From NCBI RefSeq assembly GCF_031928785.1, contig NZ_JARQAL010000003.1: a stretch of DNA of 64,000 nt; one strand, 5' to 3'. Position numbers and translations under genes: made by a program. The DNA is from Enterococcus_C asini_A (GTDB lineage Bacteria; Bacillota; Bacilli; Lactobacillales; Enterococcaceae). Below, one piece after another: positions 25,183 to 35,900 of this stretch; the first letter of the stretch is position 1, and each line of letters opens with the position of its first letter. The notes below the pieces were generated by a model. The model saw nothing but the letters and a program-made list of their open reading frames with translations. It searched no databases and was not told the origin of the DNA.

Positions 25183-25390
25183 AAACTAAGGGATTCGACT
25201 TTTTGAAGGTTGGTCATCTAATCCTTAGCGATTCATTTAGTAAAGTACACCAAAAGTTTGAGGCTGCTGGAAGGTTTAGCAAGAGATTAAGCTTTCTATC
25301 AGCAAGCATTTCATTTATAATAAAATAGTGGTGTCTAAGTTGTGGAGCCTACTTCACAAAGCTACTTAAAAACTGTTAGGGGGAAATACA

Positions 25391-25948
25391 ATGGCTGATG
25401 TAGTCATGCAAGAAACCAAAGAAAAAATGGATAAAGCCGCTGAAGCATTACAGCGGGAATTAGGCCAAATTCGGGCTGGCCGGGCCAATGCCAGCATTTT
25501 AGACCGGGTAATGGTAAATTATTACGGTGCACCAACGCCGGTTAACCAAATGGCGTCTATTGGGATTCCAGAAGCACGGCTTTTGGTAATCACACCTTTT
25601 GATAAATCAACAATCAAAGAAATCGAAAAAGCCATTCAAACGAGTGATGTGGGCATTACACCACAAACCGATGGTACGGTAATCCGCTTGGTGATTCCAC
25701 AATTAACGGAAGAACGCCGGAAAGAATTGGCTAAAGAAGTGAAAAAAGAAGCAGAAAACTCTAAGATTGCCATCCGCAATATTCGTCGGGATGCTATGGA
25801 TAGCTACAAGCGCCAAGAAAAAGCTGGCGACATCACAGAAGACGACTTGCGCAATGCTGAAAAAGACATTCAACAATTAACCGATGATGCCATTAAAAAA
25901 TTAGATGCCATTGCTGCCGAAAAAGAAAAAGAATTATTAGAAGTATAA
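25391..25948 (+). CDS. frr: Ribosome recycling factor
   Basis: 185 aa, the standard RRF length. LGQIRAGRANASILDRVMVNYYG is the tRNA-mimic hinge signature; it ends with the three-helix KRQEKAGDITEDDLRNAEKDIQ. Splits the post-termination ribosome with EF-G. TTAGGGGG precedes the ATG. The 265-nt gap before it contains a pyrH terminator and a TATAAT at 25316-25321 that may be its own -10. Confidence 0.97.
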   Translation: MADVVMQETKEKMDKAAEALQRELGQIRAGRANASILDRVMVNYYGAPTPVNQMASIGIPEARLLVITPFDKSTIKEIEKAIQTSDVGITPQTDGTVIRLVIPQLTEERRKELAKEVKKEAENSKIAIRNIRRDAMDSYKRQEKAGDITEDDLRNAEKDIQQLTDDAIKKLDAIAAEKEKELLEV

Positions 25949-25957
25949 TTTTATACG

Positions 25958-25996
25958 AAACCCTCCATTTTTATATTTGGAGGGTTTGTTTTTTTA
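25958..25996 (+). terminator. frr terminator
   Basis: AAACCCTCCA pairs with TTGGAGGGTTT, followed by a T-rich run. Confidence 0.92.
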
Positions 25997-26200
25997 TCTG
26001 AGTATGATACAGATAAAAAGACTTGGAACTGTTATACTACGTTATATTATTTTTCTGAATTCCATCATTGCTTAATTTAATAGTGTTATCCAGCCTTTTT
26101 CGGGAAAAAGTCTGTTATAATTAAACTGGATTTTTTAATTCAATAGAACAGAGACGTTTCCTAAAGACGTTACGGTATCGCAAATGATGGAGGTAAGATT

Positions 26201-26809
26201 ATGATCGAGGCACATCGTTTTAGTGACATTGGCAAAGGCTTAGAAGGACAGGTTTTGAACTATTTACAAGAAAACGGACAGGAAGCTACTTTTTCTCATT
26301 TGCTTACAGTGGCTGAGGAGAATGCAAAATGGGCCCATTTTTTGGGACTAGATGAAGAGGCAGCCTATGACGCTGGCTTGCTTCATGATATTTCTGTAGT
26401 GATTCCTGATGAAGAGCGGTTGGCGTTTCACAAAGAGCGTCATTTAGACATTTTGAAAGCAGAGCGGCATTTGCCTATGCTTTTGCATCAGCAGCAGTCA
26501 GCGGTTTTAGCCCAGGAAGTTTTTCAAGTGACCAATCCTGCTATTTTATCTGCCATCGGCTGCCATACAACTTTAAAAGAAGGAGCCAGTACATTTGACT
26601 GTTGTTTGTTTTTGGCAGACAAAATAAAATGGGACCGAGGCACGATCCCGCCTTATTTAGATGAAGTAATGCCATTGATGCATCAGAAGGATTTAAAAAA
26701 AGCTGCTTGGCTGTATTTGGACTGGCTATTTAATAATGATATTCAAGTAATCCACCCTTGGGCTTTGGCAGCTTTAAAAGAGTTGCGACCTCAAGTTGTA
26801 ACAAAATAA
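26201..26809 (+). CDS. HD-domain phosphohydrolase (YqeK-like)
   Basis: 202 aa. Metal ligands expected of an HD fold: FSHLL (His33), GLLHDI (His62, Asp63), GCHTT (His122) and LADKI (Asp140). The spacing and HT/ADKI motifs resemble YqeK, a symmetrical Ap4A hydrolase. YqeK is usually encoded with nadD, which is not here, so this may be a paralog with another nucleotide substrate. GGAGG lies before the ATG. Confidence 0.75.
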   Translation: MIEAHRFSDIGKGLEGQVLNYLQENGQEATFSHLLTVAEENAKWAHFLGLDEEAAYDAGLLHDISVVIPDEERLAFHKERHLDILKAERHLPMLLHQQQSAVLAQEVFQVTNPAILSAIGCHTTLKEGASTFDCCLFLADKIKWDRGTIPPYLDEVMPLMHQKDLKKAAWLYLDWLFNNDIQVIHPWALAALKELRPQVVTK

Positions 26810-26814
26810 GTGAG

Positions 26815-26858
26815 AAAAGGAAGGTGTGACACAAATCATTGTTACGACACTCCTTTTG
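26815..26858 (+). terminator. Terminator after the HD-domain gene
   Basis: AAAAGGA...GTGT pairs imperfectly with ACACTCCTTTT; TTTT is within the right arm. Moderate support. Confidence 0.55.
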
Positions 26859-27196
26859 GTCGCATAGTACAGTTCAACGAAGCAAAAATCACTAAGTTCA
26901 ACTAGCAATTACACTGACTTAGCTTGAGAAAAACAGGTTAGATAGCGTTTGAAATTTTTAACGATGAAAAGACAAGCAACTTCCCATGATATTAATGGGA
27001 GTTGCTTGTCTTTTGTGGTTTCACGTTTGATATTGTTCGGTTTGGAGGACAGTTATATGACTATTGTCACCCCCTTTTATGAATTTATCTAAGCTATTGT
27101 TAGCTAATAAGTAGCAGACTGGCTATTCCAGGCATGACAAATAGCCCGCCATAGAATGCCAGGAGTTATTTACAGCGCTGATCTTAACTATTTAGT
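26859..27196. other. Gene-free stretch with dyads
   Basis: No gene-sized ORF. It holds a nearly perfect inverted repeat (26967-27014, AAAAGACAAGCAAC / GTTGCTTGTCTTTT with an inner CCCAT/ATGGG extension) that reads as a terminator in either direction. After it comes a 12-codon ORF, ATG 27057 to TAA 27092, with a well-placed GGAGG (27044-27048). A further weak dyad, GGCTATT/AATAGCC, lies at 27121-27145. A small RNA ending at 27014 or a decayed gene is possible; I cannot decide. Confidence 0.45.
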
Positions 27197-27655
27197 CTAA
27201 CAGCGTAATTTTAGTAAATAGGTTGGGGAAGTGTTGGATAAAATTGTAGTGATAGACAAGAATTGTTTCAAAAAGAGTTGTTCTTGAATTTTTCTCAGCT
27301 GAATTTTTACAAATTTTTTGCAGATGGAATGGATTGCTTGGTAGCGAAGTTTGAGTTGGTGCCATTCTTCGGGGCTAAAAAACTCCCGAAATTCTGGTAA
27401 AAACAAGGCAAGCCAAGGACTGCCTTCTTGCTCCCAAGGGGTGTTCAAATAGATTTCCCGCACTTGTCGGCGATAAAGCTCTGGTTGAAATGGTTTTGCG
27501 CGACTGGCAAGACGGGGGAGAAGACGAATTAAGCGCAAATAGCCCAGAAAAATTACAGGATTGCCTTTGTCGCAATCATAATAATGTTTCAAACGACGGG
27601 CAGTGGTTTCGGGTTTGAAATAAGCAATTTGGTTCATCGTGAGGAGAAATTTCAT
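27197..27655 (-). CDS. Hypothetical protein, basic
   Basis: 152 aa, soluble, strongly basic (many Arg and Lys), helical in appearance, no recognised domain. AAAGGAG at the right distance (AAAGGAGCGACTG before ATG) supports expression. It is the only minus-strand gene between frr and rlmD and stands alone. Function unknown. Confidence 0.65.
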   Translation of the reverse strand: MKFLLTMNQIAYFKPETTARRLKHYYDCDKGNPVIFLGYLRLIRLLPRLASRAKPFQPELYRRQVREIYLNTPWEQEGSPWLALFLPEFREFFSPEEWHQLKLRYQAIHSICKKFVKIQLRKIQEQLFLKQFLSITTILSNTSPTYLLKLRC

Positions 27656-27857
27656 CAGTCGCTCCTTTCATTGGCCAAAGGGATGAGTACTTATCACAAA
27701 AACTAGTTCTTAAGTCTATCATACCCCTTTTGGGAATTTTAACGAAGGTTATTTATTATGTTGAAGCAATTTGAGGCATTTGGCTTTCAAAAATTCTTTA
27801 AAAGTCCCTGAAAAAGGGGAGACTCTTATGGTTTTTCCTGAGATTTGGCTAAGTTAA

Positions 27858-27866
27858 TGGTATAAT
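27858..27866 (+). promoter_or_regulatory. Extended -10 promoter of uppS
   Basis: TGG immediately followed by TATAAT (27861-27866), 40 nt before the uppS ATG. The -35 is poor, as is usual for extended -10 promoters. Confidence 0.65.
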
Positions 27867-27905
27867 GGTTTCTGTTAATTACAGAAAGGAAATGAGGGAG
27901 TCAAT

Positions 27906-28703
27906 ATGTGGCGTCTGTTTCCACAGAAAAATAAATACATCCAAGAAGAATCGGCTTTTACCTTTGATCCAGCGGGGAATGTTCCCAAACATATCGCCAT
28001 TATTATGGACGGGAATGGTCGCTGGGCGCAAAATCGGCGCTTGCCTCGGATTGCAGGACACAAAGAAGGCATGGAAACGGTGAAGAAGGTTACCAAACAC
28101 GCCTCAAAATTAGGTGTAAAAGTTTTAACGCTTTATGCTTTTTCCACAGAAAACTGGAAACGTCCTACCGAAGAAGTCAATTTTTTAATGCAGTTGCCTG
28201 TGGATTTTTTTGATACCTTTGTACCAGAGTTGATTAAAGAGAATGTTCGAGTGCATGTTATGGGCTATACTGAATTTTTGCCAGCCCACACGCAAGATGC
28301 GGTGAAGCGTGCAGTGGAACAGACCAAAGACAACACGGGGATGGTGTTAAATTTTGCTTTGAATTATGGCAGTCGAGCAGAAATTGTCACTGCCACCAAA
28401 GCTATCGCCAAAGAACTTTTGGCTACCGGGGCTGATGAAACGTCCATTGATGAAGAAACAATCGCGGATCATTTAATGACTGGTTTTTTAGCACCAGCGT
28501 TACGAGATCCGGAATTGGTGATTCGCACCAGTGGAGAAGAGCGAATTAGTAATTTTCTTTTGTGGCAAATTGCTTATAGTGAATTTTTCTTTACAGATGC
28601 GTTGTGGCCTGATTTTAATGGGGAACTATTGGAAATGGCCATTGCGTCATTTCAAAACCGGCACCGTCGTTTTGGCGGTTTATCAAAGGAGGAAAGTAAA
28701 TGA
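27906..28703 (+). CDS. uppS: Isoprenyl transferase (undecaprenyl diphosphate synthase)
   Basis: 265 aa, cis-prenyltransferase. HIAIIMDGNGRWAQNR at 29-44 (catalytic Asp35), YAFSTENWKRP, and IRTSGEERISNFLLWQ near 209-224. Makes the C55 carrier lipid for peptidoglycan and teichoic acids from FPP and IPP. Its stop overlaps the cdsA start (ATGA). Confidence 0.96.
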   Translation: MWRLFPQKNKYIQEESAFTFDPAGNVPKHIAIIMDGNGRWAQNRRLPRIAGHKEGMETVKKVTKHASKLGVKVLTLYAFSTENWKRPTEEVNFLMQLPVDFFDTFVPELIKENVRVHVMGYTEFLPAHTQDAVKRAVEQTKDNTGMVLNFALNYGSRAEIVTATKAIAKELLATGADETSIDEETIADHLMTGFLAPALRDPELVIRTSGEERISNFLLWQIAYSEFFFTDALWPDFNGELLEMAIASFQNRHRRFGGLSKEESK

Positions 28704-29500
28704 GACAACGAGTGATTACAGCGGTCATAGCACTGGCCGTGTTTATTCCCATTTTAATGGTGGGAGGGGTAGCAGTAGAGTTAACCGGCGCCTTGTTAGC
28801 TGTGGTGGGCGTGTATGAAATGTTCCGCATGAAAGGCTTAAACATTGTGAGCTTCGAAGGGATTTTATCTGCATTAGGGGCCATTTTTCTAGTCTTGCCC
28901 AAAGAGCGCTATTTCTTCTTTTTACCCGCAAATACCGATAGCGCAATGCTCTTTTATTTCACTGTGATGCTCTTATTAGGAGCTTCTGTGATTTCAAAAA
29001 ATATGTACACCGTGGACGAGGCAGGTTTTCCTGTTTTAGTCAGTTTGTATGTAGGAATTGGCTTTCGGGAATTCGTCAATGCCCGTAGTGAAAGTTTAAT
29101 CATCCTGATGTTTGGCTTGTTGATTGTTTGGGCCACAGATATTGGGGCTTACATGATCGGTCGAAAGTACGGCAAACGAAAATTATGGCCGGAAATTTCT
29201 CCTAATAAAACCATTGAAGGAGCTTTGGGAGGGATTATTTCCAGCGTGGTTGTGGCCTTTATTTATGTGATGCTCTTTAGCAAACAACAAAATTTTGTTT
29301 ATCCATTACCCGTGCTTTTATTGTTTACGGTGGTCTTTTCGATCGTGGGGCAATTTGGAGATTTGGTGGAGTCAGCGATTAAACGCTACTTTAACGTGAA
29401 AGACTCCGGCAACATTTTACCGGGACATGGCGGCATTCTCGATCGTTTCGACAGCATGCTTTTTGTCTTTCCTATTATGCATTTACTAGGAATCTTTTAA
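28700..29500 (+). CDS. cdsA: Phosphatidate cytidylyltransferase
   Basis: 266 aa, about eight membrane segments. Signature region SPNKTIEGALGG and VGQFGDLVESAIKRYFNVKDSG, then GGILDRFDS. Makes CDP-diacylglycerol for phospholipid synthesis. Overlaps uppS by 4 nt, with AAAGGAGG inside the uppS end. Confidence 0.95.
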   Translation: MRQRVITAVIALAVFIPILMVGGVAVELTGALLAVVGVYEMFRMKGLNIVSFEGILSALGAIFLVLPKERYFFFLPANTDSAMLFYFTVMLLLGASVISKNMYTVDEAGFPVLVSLYVGIGFREFVNARSESLIILMFGLLIVWATDIGAYMIGRKYGKRKLWPEISPNKTIEGALGGIISSVVVAFIYVMLFSKQQNFVYPLPVLLLFTVVFSIVGQFGDLVESAIKRYFNVKDSGNILPGHGGILDRFDSMLFVFPIMHLLGIF

Positions 29501-29506
29501 AGATTG

Positions 29507-29559
29507 ACTGAAACAAGAATTAGCTAGATTGTGGCTGATTGCTTGTTTCAGTTTTTTTT
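29507..29559 (+). terminator. uppS-cdsA terminator
   Basis: ACTGAAACAAG (29507-29517) pairs with CTTGTTTCAGT (29542-29552), followed by T residues to 29559. Confidence 0.92.
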
Positions 29560-29726
29560 GAATGATTTTTTGCTTTTTTGTGACAATCCCTTTACTTTTT
29601 TTACAAGGGACGCCGGTGGTAAGGTGGGTGTGTTAAAATGGATAAAAGTCGATTACGAATAAGACAGAGACCATAAACAGAGTGAGTCAGATTACAGCTT
29701 GTAGTCTGTGAAAGTGAGGATACAGT

Positions 29727-30998
29727 ATGAAAGGCATCATAACTTTTATTATCGTGTTCAGTGTGGTGGTTATTTTCCACGAGTTTGGACATTTCTTTTT
29801 TGCCCGTCGTTCGGGAATTTTAGTGCGGGAGTTTTCCATTGGCATGGGACCGAAGATTTTTGCTCATCAAGGCAAAGATGGTACTACGTATACCTTGCGC
29901 CTTTTGCCCATGGGTGGCTATGTGCGCATGGCCGGTGTGGGAGAAGACGAGACGGAGCTCACCCGAGGGATGCCCGTGACTTTGGTTTTAGATGAGAGTG
30001 GCAAAGTTGCTAAAATCAATACTAGTAAAAAGATTCAACTGCCCAATGGGATTCCGTTAATGATAGAAGCCTTTGATTTGGAAGAGGAGTTGTTTATCTC
30101 AGGTTATACTTCAGTGGATGAAAGTGAACTACTGCGTTATGAAGTCTTACACGATGGGACGATTATTGAACAAGATGATACCGAGGTGCGTATTGCCCCG
30201 AAAGATGTTCAATTCCAGTCCGCAAAATTAGGCAATCGCATGATGACGAACTTTGCGGGCCCCATGAACAATTTTATTTTAGCAATTCTGTTGTTTATCG
30301 TAATCGCCTTTATCCAAGGGGGAGTGGCGGTAACCGACACCAATGGCATCGGTCAAGTGACCCCAGATAGTCCGGCTGCTGTAGCTGGGTTAAAAGAAGG
30401 GGATCAAGTTTTGAGTATTGATGACAAAAAAATCGCTACTTGGGAAGAATTGTCCGGAGCGATTTTGGCAACGCCTGATCAAACCTTGGATTTTAAAGTG
30501 CAACGGGGTTCGGAAACCTTTACCACTGAAGTAACGCCAGAAACTACTACAGTGGATGGGCAAGAGACCGTGCGAATTGGCATTCAAGTGCCAATGAAAA
30601 CGGGCTTTGTCGATAAGATTACCGGCGGCATCAAACAAGCATTGGCAAATTCATTGACCATTTTCCAAGCCTTTGGTGATTTGATCATGCGGCCAAATTT
30701 GGATAAACTGGGCGGGCCGGTAGCAATTTTTCAAATGTCTTCACAAGCTGCTCAACAAGGTCCCACTACGGTATTAGTTTTCATTGCTATTTTGTCCATG
30801 AACTTAGGTATTATCAATCTTTTCCCATTTCCAGCTTTGGACGGGGGCAAACTGGTGTTAAATATACTGGAAGCCATCCGCAAGAAACCACTAAGCGTGG
30901 AAAAAGAAGGAATTTTAAACTTAATTGGCTTTGGGATTTTGATGTTGCTAATGATTTTAGTAACTTGGAATGATATTCAACGTTTCTTTTTTAACTGA
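29727..30998 (+). CDS. rseP: RIP metalloprotease RseP (Eep)
   Basis: 423 aa, site-2 protease. Zinc motif HEFGH (His18, Glu19, His22) in the first membrane helix, a PDZ domain around residues 200-280 (SPAAVAGLKEGDQVLSIDD), and the second metal motif FPFPALDGGK near the C-terminus. In enterococci this protein (Eep) processes pheromone lipoprotein signal peptides and anti-sigma factors. GAGGA lies upstream of the ATG; it follows cdsA as in most Firmicutes but after a terminator. Confidence 0.95.
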   Translation: MKGIITFIIVFSVVVIFHEFGHFFFARRSGILVREFSIGMGPKIFAHQGKDGTTYTLRLLPMGGYVRMAGVGEDETELTRGMPVTLVLDESGKVAKINTSKKIQLPNGIPLMIEAFDLEEELFISGYTSVDESELLRYEVLHDGTIIEQDDTEVRIAPKDVQFQSAKLGNRMMTNFAGPMNNFILAILLFIVIAFIQGGVAVTDTNGIGQVTPDSPAAVAGLKEGDQVLSIDDKKIATWEELSGAILATPDQTLDFKVQRGSETFTTEVTPETTTVDGQETVRIGIQVPMKTGFVDKITGGIKQALANSLTIFQAFGDLIMRPNLDKLGGPVAIFQMSSQAAQQGPTTVLVFIAILSMNLGIINLFPFPALDGGKLVLNILEAIRKKPLSVEKEGILNLIGFGILMLLMILVTWNDIQRFFFN

Positions 30999-31111
30999 GT
31001 AAGGGATTGTAAAGTTTAGTACCATGTCTAACTATGTTTGGCTTTATGAAGGAATTTGTTTAGTCATTCTTATTTCAGCATAGGGGTTAATTTTGGATAA
31101 GTGAGGGTGCC

Positions 31112-32827
31112 ATGAGACAATCAAAAATTTTGATTCCCACATTAAGGGAACTGCCTCAAGATGTGGAAGTGCTTAGTCATCAGATGTTATTGCGGGGAGG
31201 CTTTATTCGCCAAGTCTCTTCCGGAGTATATGCCTATTTGCCATTGGCTTTTCGGGTGTTGGAGAAGATTAAGGGAATTATTCGCAAAGAATTACAAGGC
31301 ATTGGGGCTCAGGAAATGGCCATGCCCCATTTGGTCCCGGGGGATATTTGGGAGAAAACCGGCCGCTTAACGACTTGGGGCGAGCAACTGTATCACTTGC
31401 AAGATCGCAATGAGCGCTTGCAGTTATTAGGAGCTACCAATGAAGAAGTCTTTACCCAGTTGATTGCAGATGAAGTGAATTCTTATAAGCGCCTGCCGAT
31501 TAACTTGTTTCAAATCCGCAGTAAGTTTCGAGATGAAAAACGTCCCCGTCATGGCTTGTTGCAAGCTCGGGAATTTTTAATGCAAGATGCTTACTCTTTT
31601 CATTTAACGCAGCCTAGTTTAAATGAGACGTACCACCAGTATGAAGAAGCCTATAAGCGGATTTTAACCGCATGTGGCTTGTCCTATCGTTGGGTAATAG
31701 GGGACAACGAGTTAATGGGAGGCAAGGAATCAAAGGAATTTATGGCACTGTCGGACATGGGAGAAGACGTAGTTTGTTTTTCGACGGACAGTGATTATGC
31801 GGCTAATTTAGAAGTCGCTACCAGTCTTTACACTAAGAAACTGGCCCAAGCTTCCTTTTTGCCTTTGACTAAAGAGAGCACTCCTAAACGAACCAAAATC
31901 ACTGAGATTGCGGAATTCTTTCAAGTTCCGGTGGACAAAGTGATCAAAAGCCGTCTCTATTATGGGGATGATGTACCGATTATGGTAGTGGTCCGTGGGG
32001 ATCATGAAATTAACGAATTAAAATTAAAGCGCTTTTTGCAAGTTCAAATTTTACGCAGTGCCACTCCAGAAGAAGCCCAACAAGTGATTGGTGCGGACTT
32101 TGGCTTTCTTGGTCCCGTAGCTTTGCCAGAAGAAGTCAAACTCTATGGAGATTTTGCGGTGCAAGATATGGATAATGCCATTGCGGGGGCGAATGAAACG
32201 GATTATCATTTGATCAATGTGAACTCAGGCCGTGATTTTACCCCTATCGCTTATGGTGATTTACGCTATGTCTTGGAAGGAGACCCGGCACCTGATGGAC
32301 AGGGAGTCTTAGCTTTTGCAAGAGGCATCGAACTAGGGCATATTTTCAAACTAGGCACTCATTATAGTGAAATTTTTGATGCTACGGTGTTAGATGAAAC
32401 CGGCCAATATGTGCCCGTGGAAATGGGCAGTTATGGGTTAGGGGTCAGTCGAATGTTGGCTGCTATTGTGGAACAACATGCCGACTCAGAAGGCATCAGC
32501 TGGCCCAGAAATATTGCGCCTTTTGATTTGCACATTGTTCAGATGAATATGGAAGATGAGTTTCAGACAGCCCTTACCCAAGAATTAGAAACAAACTTAG
32601 CCGAACATGGCTATGAAATTTTAGTCGATGATCGCAAAGAGCGGGCTGGGGTGAAATTTGTAGATGCGGATTTGATTGGCTGTCCTTTACGAATTACCGT
32701 GGGGAAAAAGGCCATGGACAATATCGTGGAAGTCAAGTTGAAGCGCACTGGCGCCATGGTAGAAGTACGTAAAGAAGAATTACTGGATACCATTCCGATT
32801 TTACTAACCTCAGCAGAAGCAGAATAA
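31112..32827 (+). CDS. proS: Prolyl-tRNA synthetase (bacterial type)
   Basis: 571 aa, class II synthetase with the bacterial editing insertion. Motif 2 RSKFRDEKRPRHGLLQAREF, the YbaK-like editing domain about residues 225-390, motif 3 SYGLGVSRMLAAIVEQ, and a C-terminal anticodon domain. GTGAGGGTG precedes the ATG. Standard rseP-proS-polC order. Confidence 0.96.
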   Translation: MRQSKILIPTLRELPQDVEVLSHQMLLRGGFIRQVSSGVYAYLPLAFRVLEKIKGIIRKELQGIGAQEMAMPHLVPGDIWEKTGRLTTWGEQLYHLQDRNERLQLLGATNEEVFTQLIADEVNSYKRLPINLFQIRSKFRDEKRPRHGLLQAREFLMQDAYSFHLTQPSLNETYHQYEEAYKRILTACGLSYRWVIGDNELMGGKESKEFMALSDMGEDVVCFSTDSDYAANLEVATSLYTKKLAQASFLPLTKESTPKRTKITEIAEFFQVPVDKVIKSRLYYGDDVPIMVVVRGDHEINELKLKRFLQVQILRSATPEEAQQVIGADFGFLGPVALPEEVKLYGDFAVQDMDNAIAGANETDYHLINVNSGRDFTPIAYGDLRYVLEGDPAPDGQGVLAFARGIELGHIFKLGTHYSEIFDATVLDETGQYVPVEMGSYGLGVSRMLAAIVEQHADSEGISWPRNIAPFDLHIVQMNMEDEFQTALTQELETNLAEHGYEILVDDRKERAGVKFVDADLIGCPLRITVGKKAMDNIVEVKLKRTGAMVEVRKEELLDTIPILLTSAEAE

Positions 32828-32829
32828 AA

Positions 32830-32893
32830 CATTCTTAAAAGGATTGGCGAAGCTAGCTTATTTTGGCTAGGATTGCCAATCCTTTTAAGAATG
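32830..32893 (+). terminator. Long stem terminator after proS
   Basis: A perfect 19-bp inverted repeat (32830-32848 and 32875-32893) with an inner CTAGC/GGCTAG hairpin. The T tract is inside the right arm (CCTTTT), so it can serve as a terminator if pairing is partial; its length is unusual. Confidence 0.7.
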
Positions 32894-32980
32894 AGAAAAT
32901 AAGCAGAGCCTTCTTAATGAAAGACGTTAAAAAAAAAGGTATACTAAACAGTGCTGAATCAATCCTCAGGAGGCAGAAGA

Positions 32981-35900
32981 ATGTCAGAGAAAAACGAAAA
33001 ATTTGCAATCCTGTTAGAACAGGCAAACTTAGCCTCAGATGAGCGCCAAGCTTTAACAGACGCCAAAGGCAGAATCGAAGCAGTTGTTGTACATAAACAG
33101 TCCCGGATTTGGGAGTTCACTCTTGGGTTCCAACAGATTTTACCGGTGACTTTGTATCAAAGTCTCCTGCACCATGTGATGATGGCTTTTCAAGAAATCG
33201 CCCAAGTCAAAGTCAATATTCAAACAGAAGCCAGTGAATTGAACCAAGACTTACTACAAGATTACTGGCCATTGGTGCTCTCAGACCAAGATTGCAATAC
33301 GAAAGTCGTGGCCCAAACCATTAAGAATCAGCTCCCCTTTGTGGAAGGAAAAAAAGTGATTTTACCTTTTGCCAATGAAGCGATTATTCCCCATATGGTG
33401 GATAATTATTTTCCTTTAATGGAATCTCGCTATCAAAAAATGGGCTTTCCCAAATTTCGCTTAGAAGCTCGCTTTGATGCGGAACAAGGAAAAGTTGCGG
33501 AAGAACAACTGGCCGCCAAAAAAGCAGAACAAGCAGAAGTCTTGATGCAACAAGCCATGGAAAATATTGCTGCTCATGAAAAACAAAAACAAGAGCAAAA
33601 ATCAGCGCCAGTCTTAGTCGGTCCCGTTCAATTAGGCCGCAACATTCCGGCTGATGAAGCGATTTTACCAATGATTAATATCATTGAAGAAGAACGGCGA
33701 GTGACCATCGAAGGTTATGTCTTTGATGTGGAAGTCCGAGAACTGCGGACGAAACGGAAGATTTTAACGGTGAAAATCACCGACTATACCTCTTCATTCA
33801 TCGTGAAAAAATTCTCCAATGGGGAAAAAGATGAACAAATTTTTGACAATATTTCAAAAGGCATGTGGCTAAAAGTTCGTGGGAGTATTCAAGAAGATAC
33901 TTTCCAGCGGGATTTGGTGATGTTTGCCCAAGATTTGGTGGAAGTCAAACATCCCCCAAGAAAAGACTATGCTCCCGATGATGAAAAGCGGGTGGAACTC
34001 CATCTTCACTCTAATATGAGTACCATGGATGCTACCAATTCCATTGGGGACTTAGTGGCGCAAGCAGCCAAATGGGGCCACAAGGCGATTGCCATTACTG
34101 ACCACGGTGGCGCCCAATCTTTTCCAGATGCCCATAGTGCTGGTAAAAAGCACGGGGTAAAAATCCTTTACGGAGTGGAAGCCAATGTGGTGGATGACGG
34201 TGTACCGGTAGCTTACAATCCTGCCCATATTGCGTTAACAGATGCGACTTATGTGGTCTTTGACGTGGAAACTACCGGACTATCTGCCGTTTACAATACG
34301 ATTATTGAATTGGCTGCCGTGAAGATGCACAAGGGGAATGTTATTGAATCCTTCGATGAATTTATCGATCCGGGTCATCCCTTATCAAAAACCACAGTGG
34401 AACTTACGGGGATTACCGACGAAATGGTTCGAGGCTCTTTACCAGAGCGAGAAGTTATGGAACGCTTTACCGAATTTGCTAAAGATTCGATTTTAGTAGC
34501 CCACAATGCCTCTTTTGATATGGGCTTTATTAACACCACTTACCATCGTTTGAATTTACCTGAAGCTACCAATCCGGTGATTGATACTTTGGAATTGGCC
34601 CGTTATCTCTATCCTCAATTTAAACGCTTTGGTTTAGGCGTTTTATCGAAAAAATTTGGCGTGGGCTTGGAACAACATCACCGGGCGATTTATGACTCGG
34701 AAGCCACGGGGCATTTGGCGTGGATATTTGTTAAAGAGGCCATGGAAAACCACGAGATGCATTATCATGATGACTTGAATCGTCACGTGGGAGGAGAAAA
34801 TTCCTTTAAAGCAGCTCGTCCCTTTCACGCGACGATTATGGCTCAAACCCAAGCTGGCTTGAAAAATCTCTTTAAGCTGATTTCTCTAAGCAATGTAAAA
34901 TATTTCCACGGTGGCGTGCCGCGAATTCCTCGTTCGGAGTTAGTCAAACTTCGAGAAGGTCTTTTAGTGGGAACAGCTTGCGACAAAGGAGAAGTCTTTG
35001 TGGCGATGATGCAAAAAGGTGTGGAAGCCGCCAGAGAATTGGCCAAATTCTATGATTATATTGAAATCATGCCAAAAGCCGTCTACGCTCCATTAATTGA
35101 ACAAGAACTGGTGAAAGACGAAAGCGACTTAGAAGAGATCATCCGTAATTTGATTACCATGGGCAAAGAACTGGGCAAACCAGTGGTGGCGACCGGCAAT
35201 GTTCATTACTTAAATGAAGAAGATGGCATTTACCGCAAAATTTTGGTGAATTCCATGGGGGGAGCCAATCCGTTAAATCGTCATAGCTTACCTGATGTGC
35301 ATTTTCGGACCACAGATGAAATGCTCACCGCCTTCCAATTTTTAGGCCCAGAGTTAGCCAAGGAAGTTGTGGTGGACAATCCGAATAAAATCGTGGACAT
35401 GTGTGAGACGATTATTCCGGTGAAAGACAAGCTTTATACGCCAAAAATTCCCGGTTCGGAACAGGAAATTACTGATTTATCTTACAACCGAGCGCGGGAG
35501 TTGTATGGAGATCCACTGCCGGAAATTGTCGAAAAACGGTTAAAAAAAGAACTGGATTCCATTATCGGCAACGGCTTTTCCGTGATTTACTTAATCTCGC
35601 AAAAATTAGTGCATAAAAGTAATGAAGATGGCTATTTAGTTGGTTCTCGGGGATCGGTAGGCTCCAGCTTTGTGGCTACCATGACGGGGATTACTGAGGT
35701 CAATCCATTAGCGCCTCATTATTACTGTCCAGAATGTCAGTATTCTGAGTTTTACGAAGATGGTTCTTACGGTTCCGGCTTTGATATGCCAGAAAAAGCC
35801 TGTCCGAAATGTGGTGCTCGTTTAAATAAAGATGGTCACGATATTCCTTTTGAAACCTTCCTAGGCTTCCACGGGGATAAAGTTCCCGATATCGATTTGA

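Noticed and set aside
27057..27092. Fst-like type I toxin peptide
   Set aside because: The ribosome-binding site is good, but the frame stops after 11 residues, lacks a membrane segment, and no antisense RNA features are clear.
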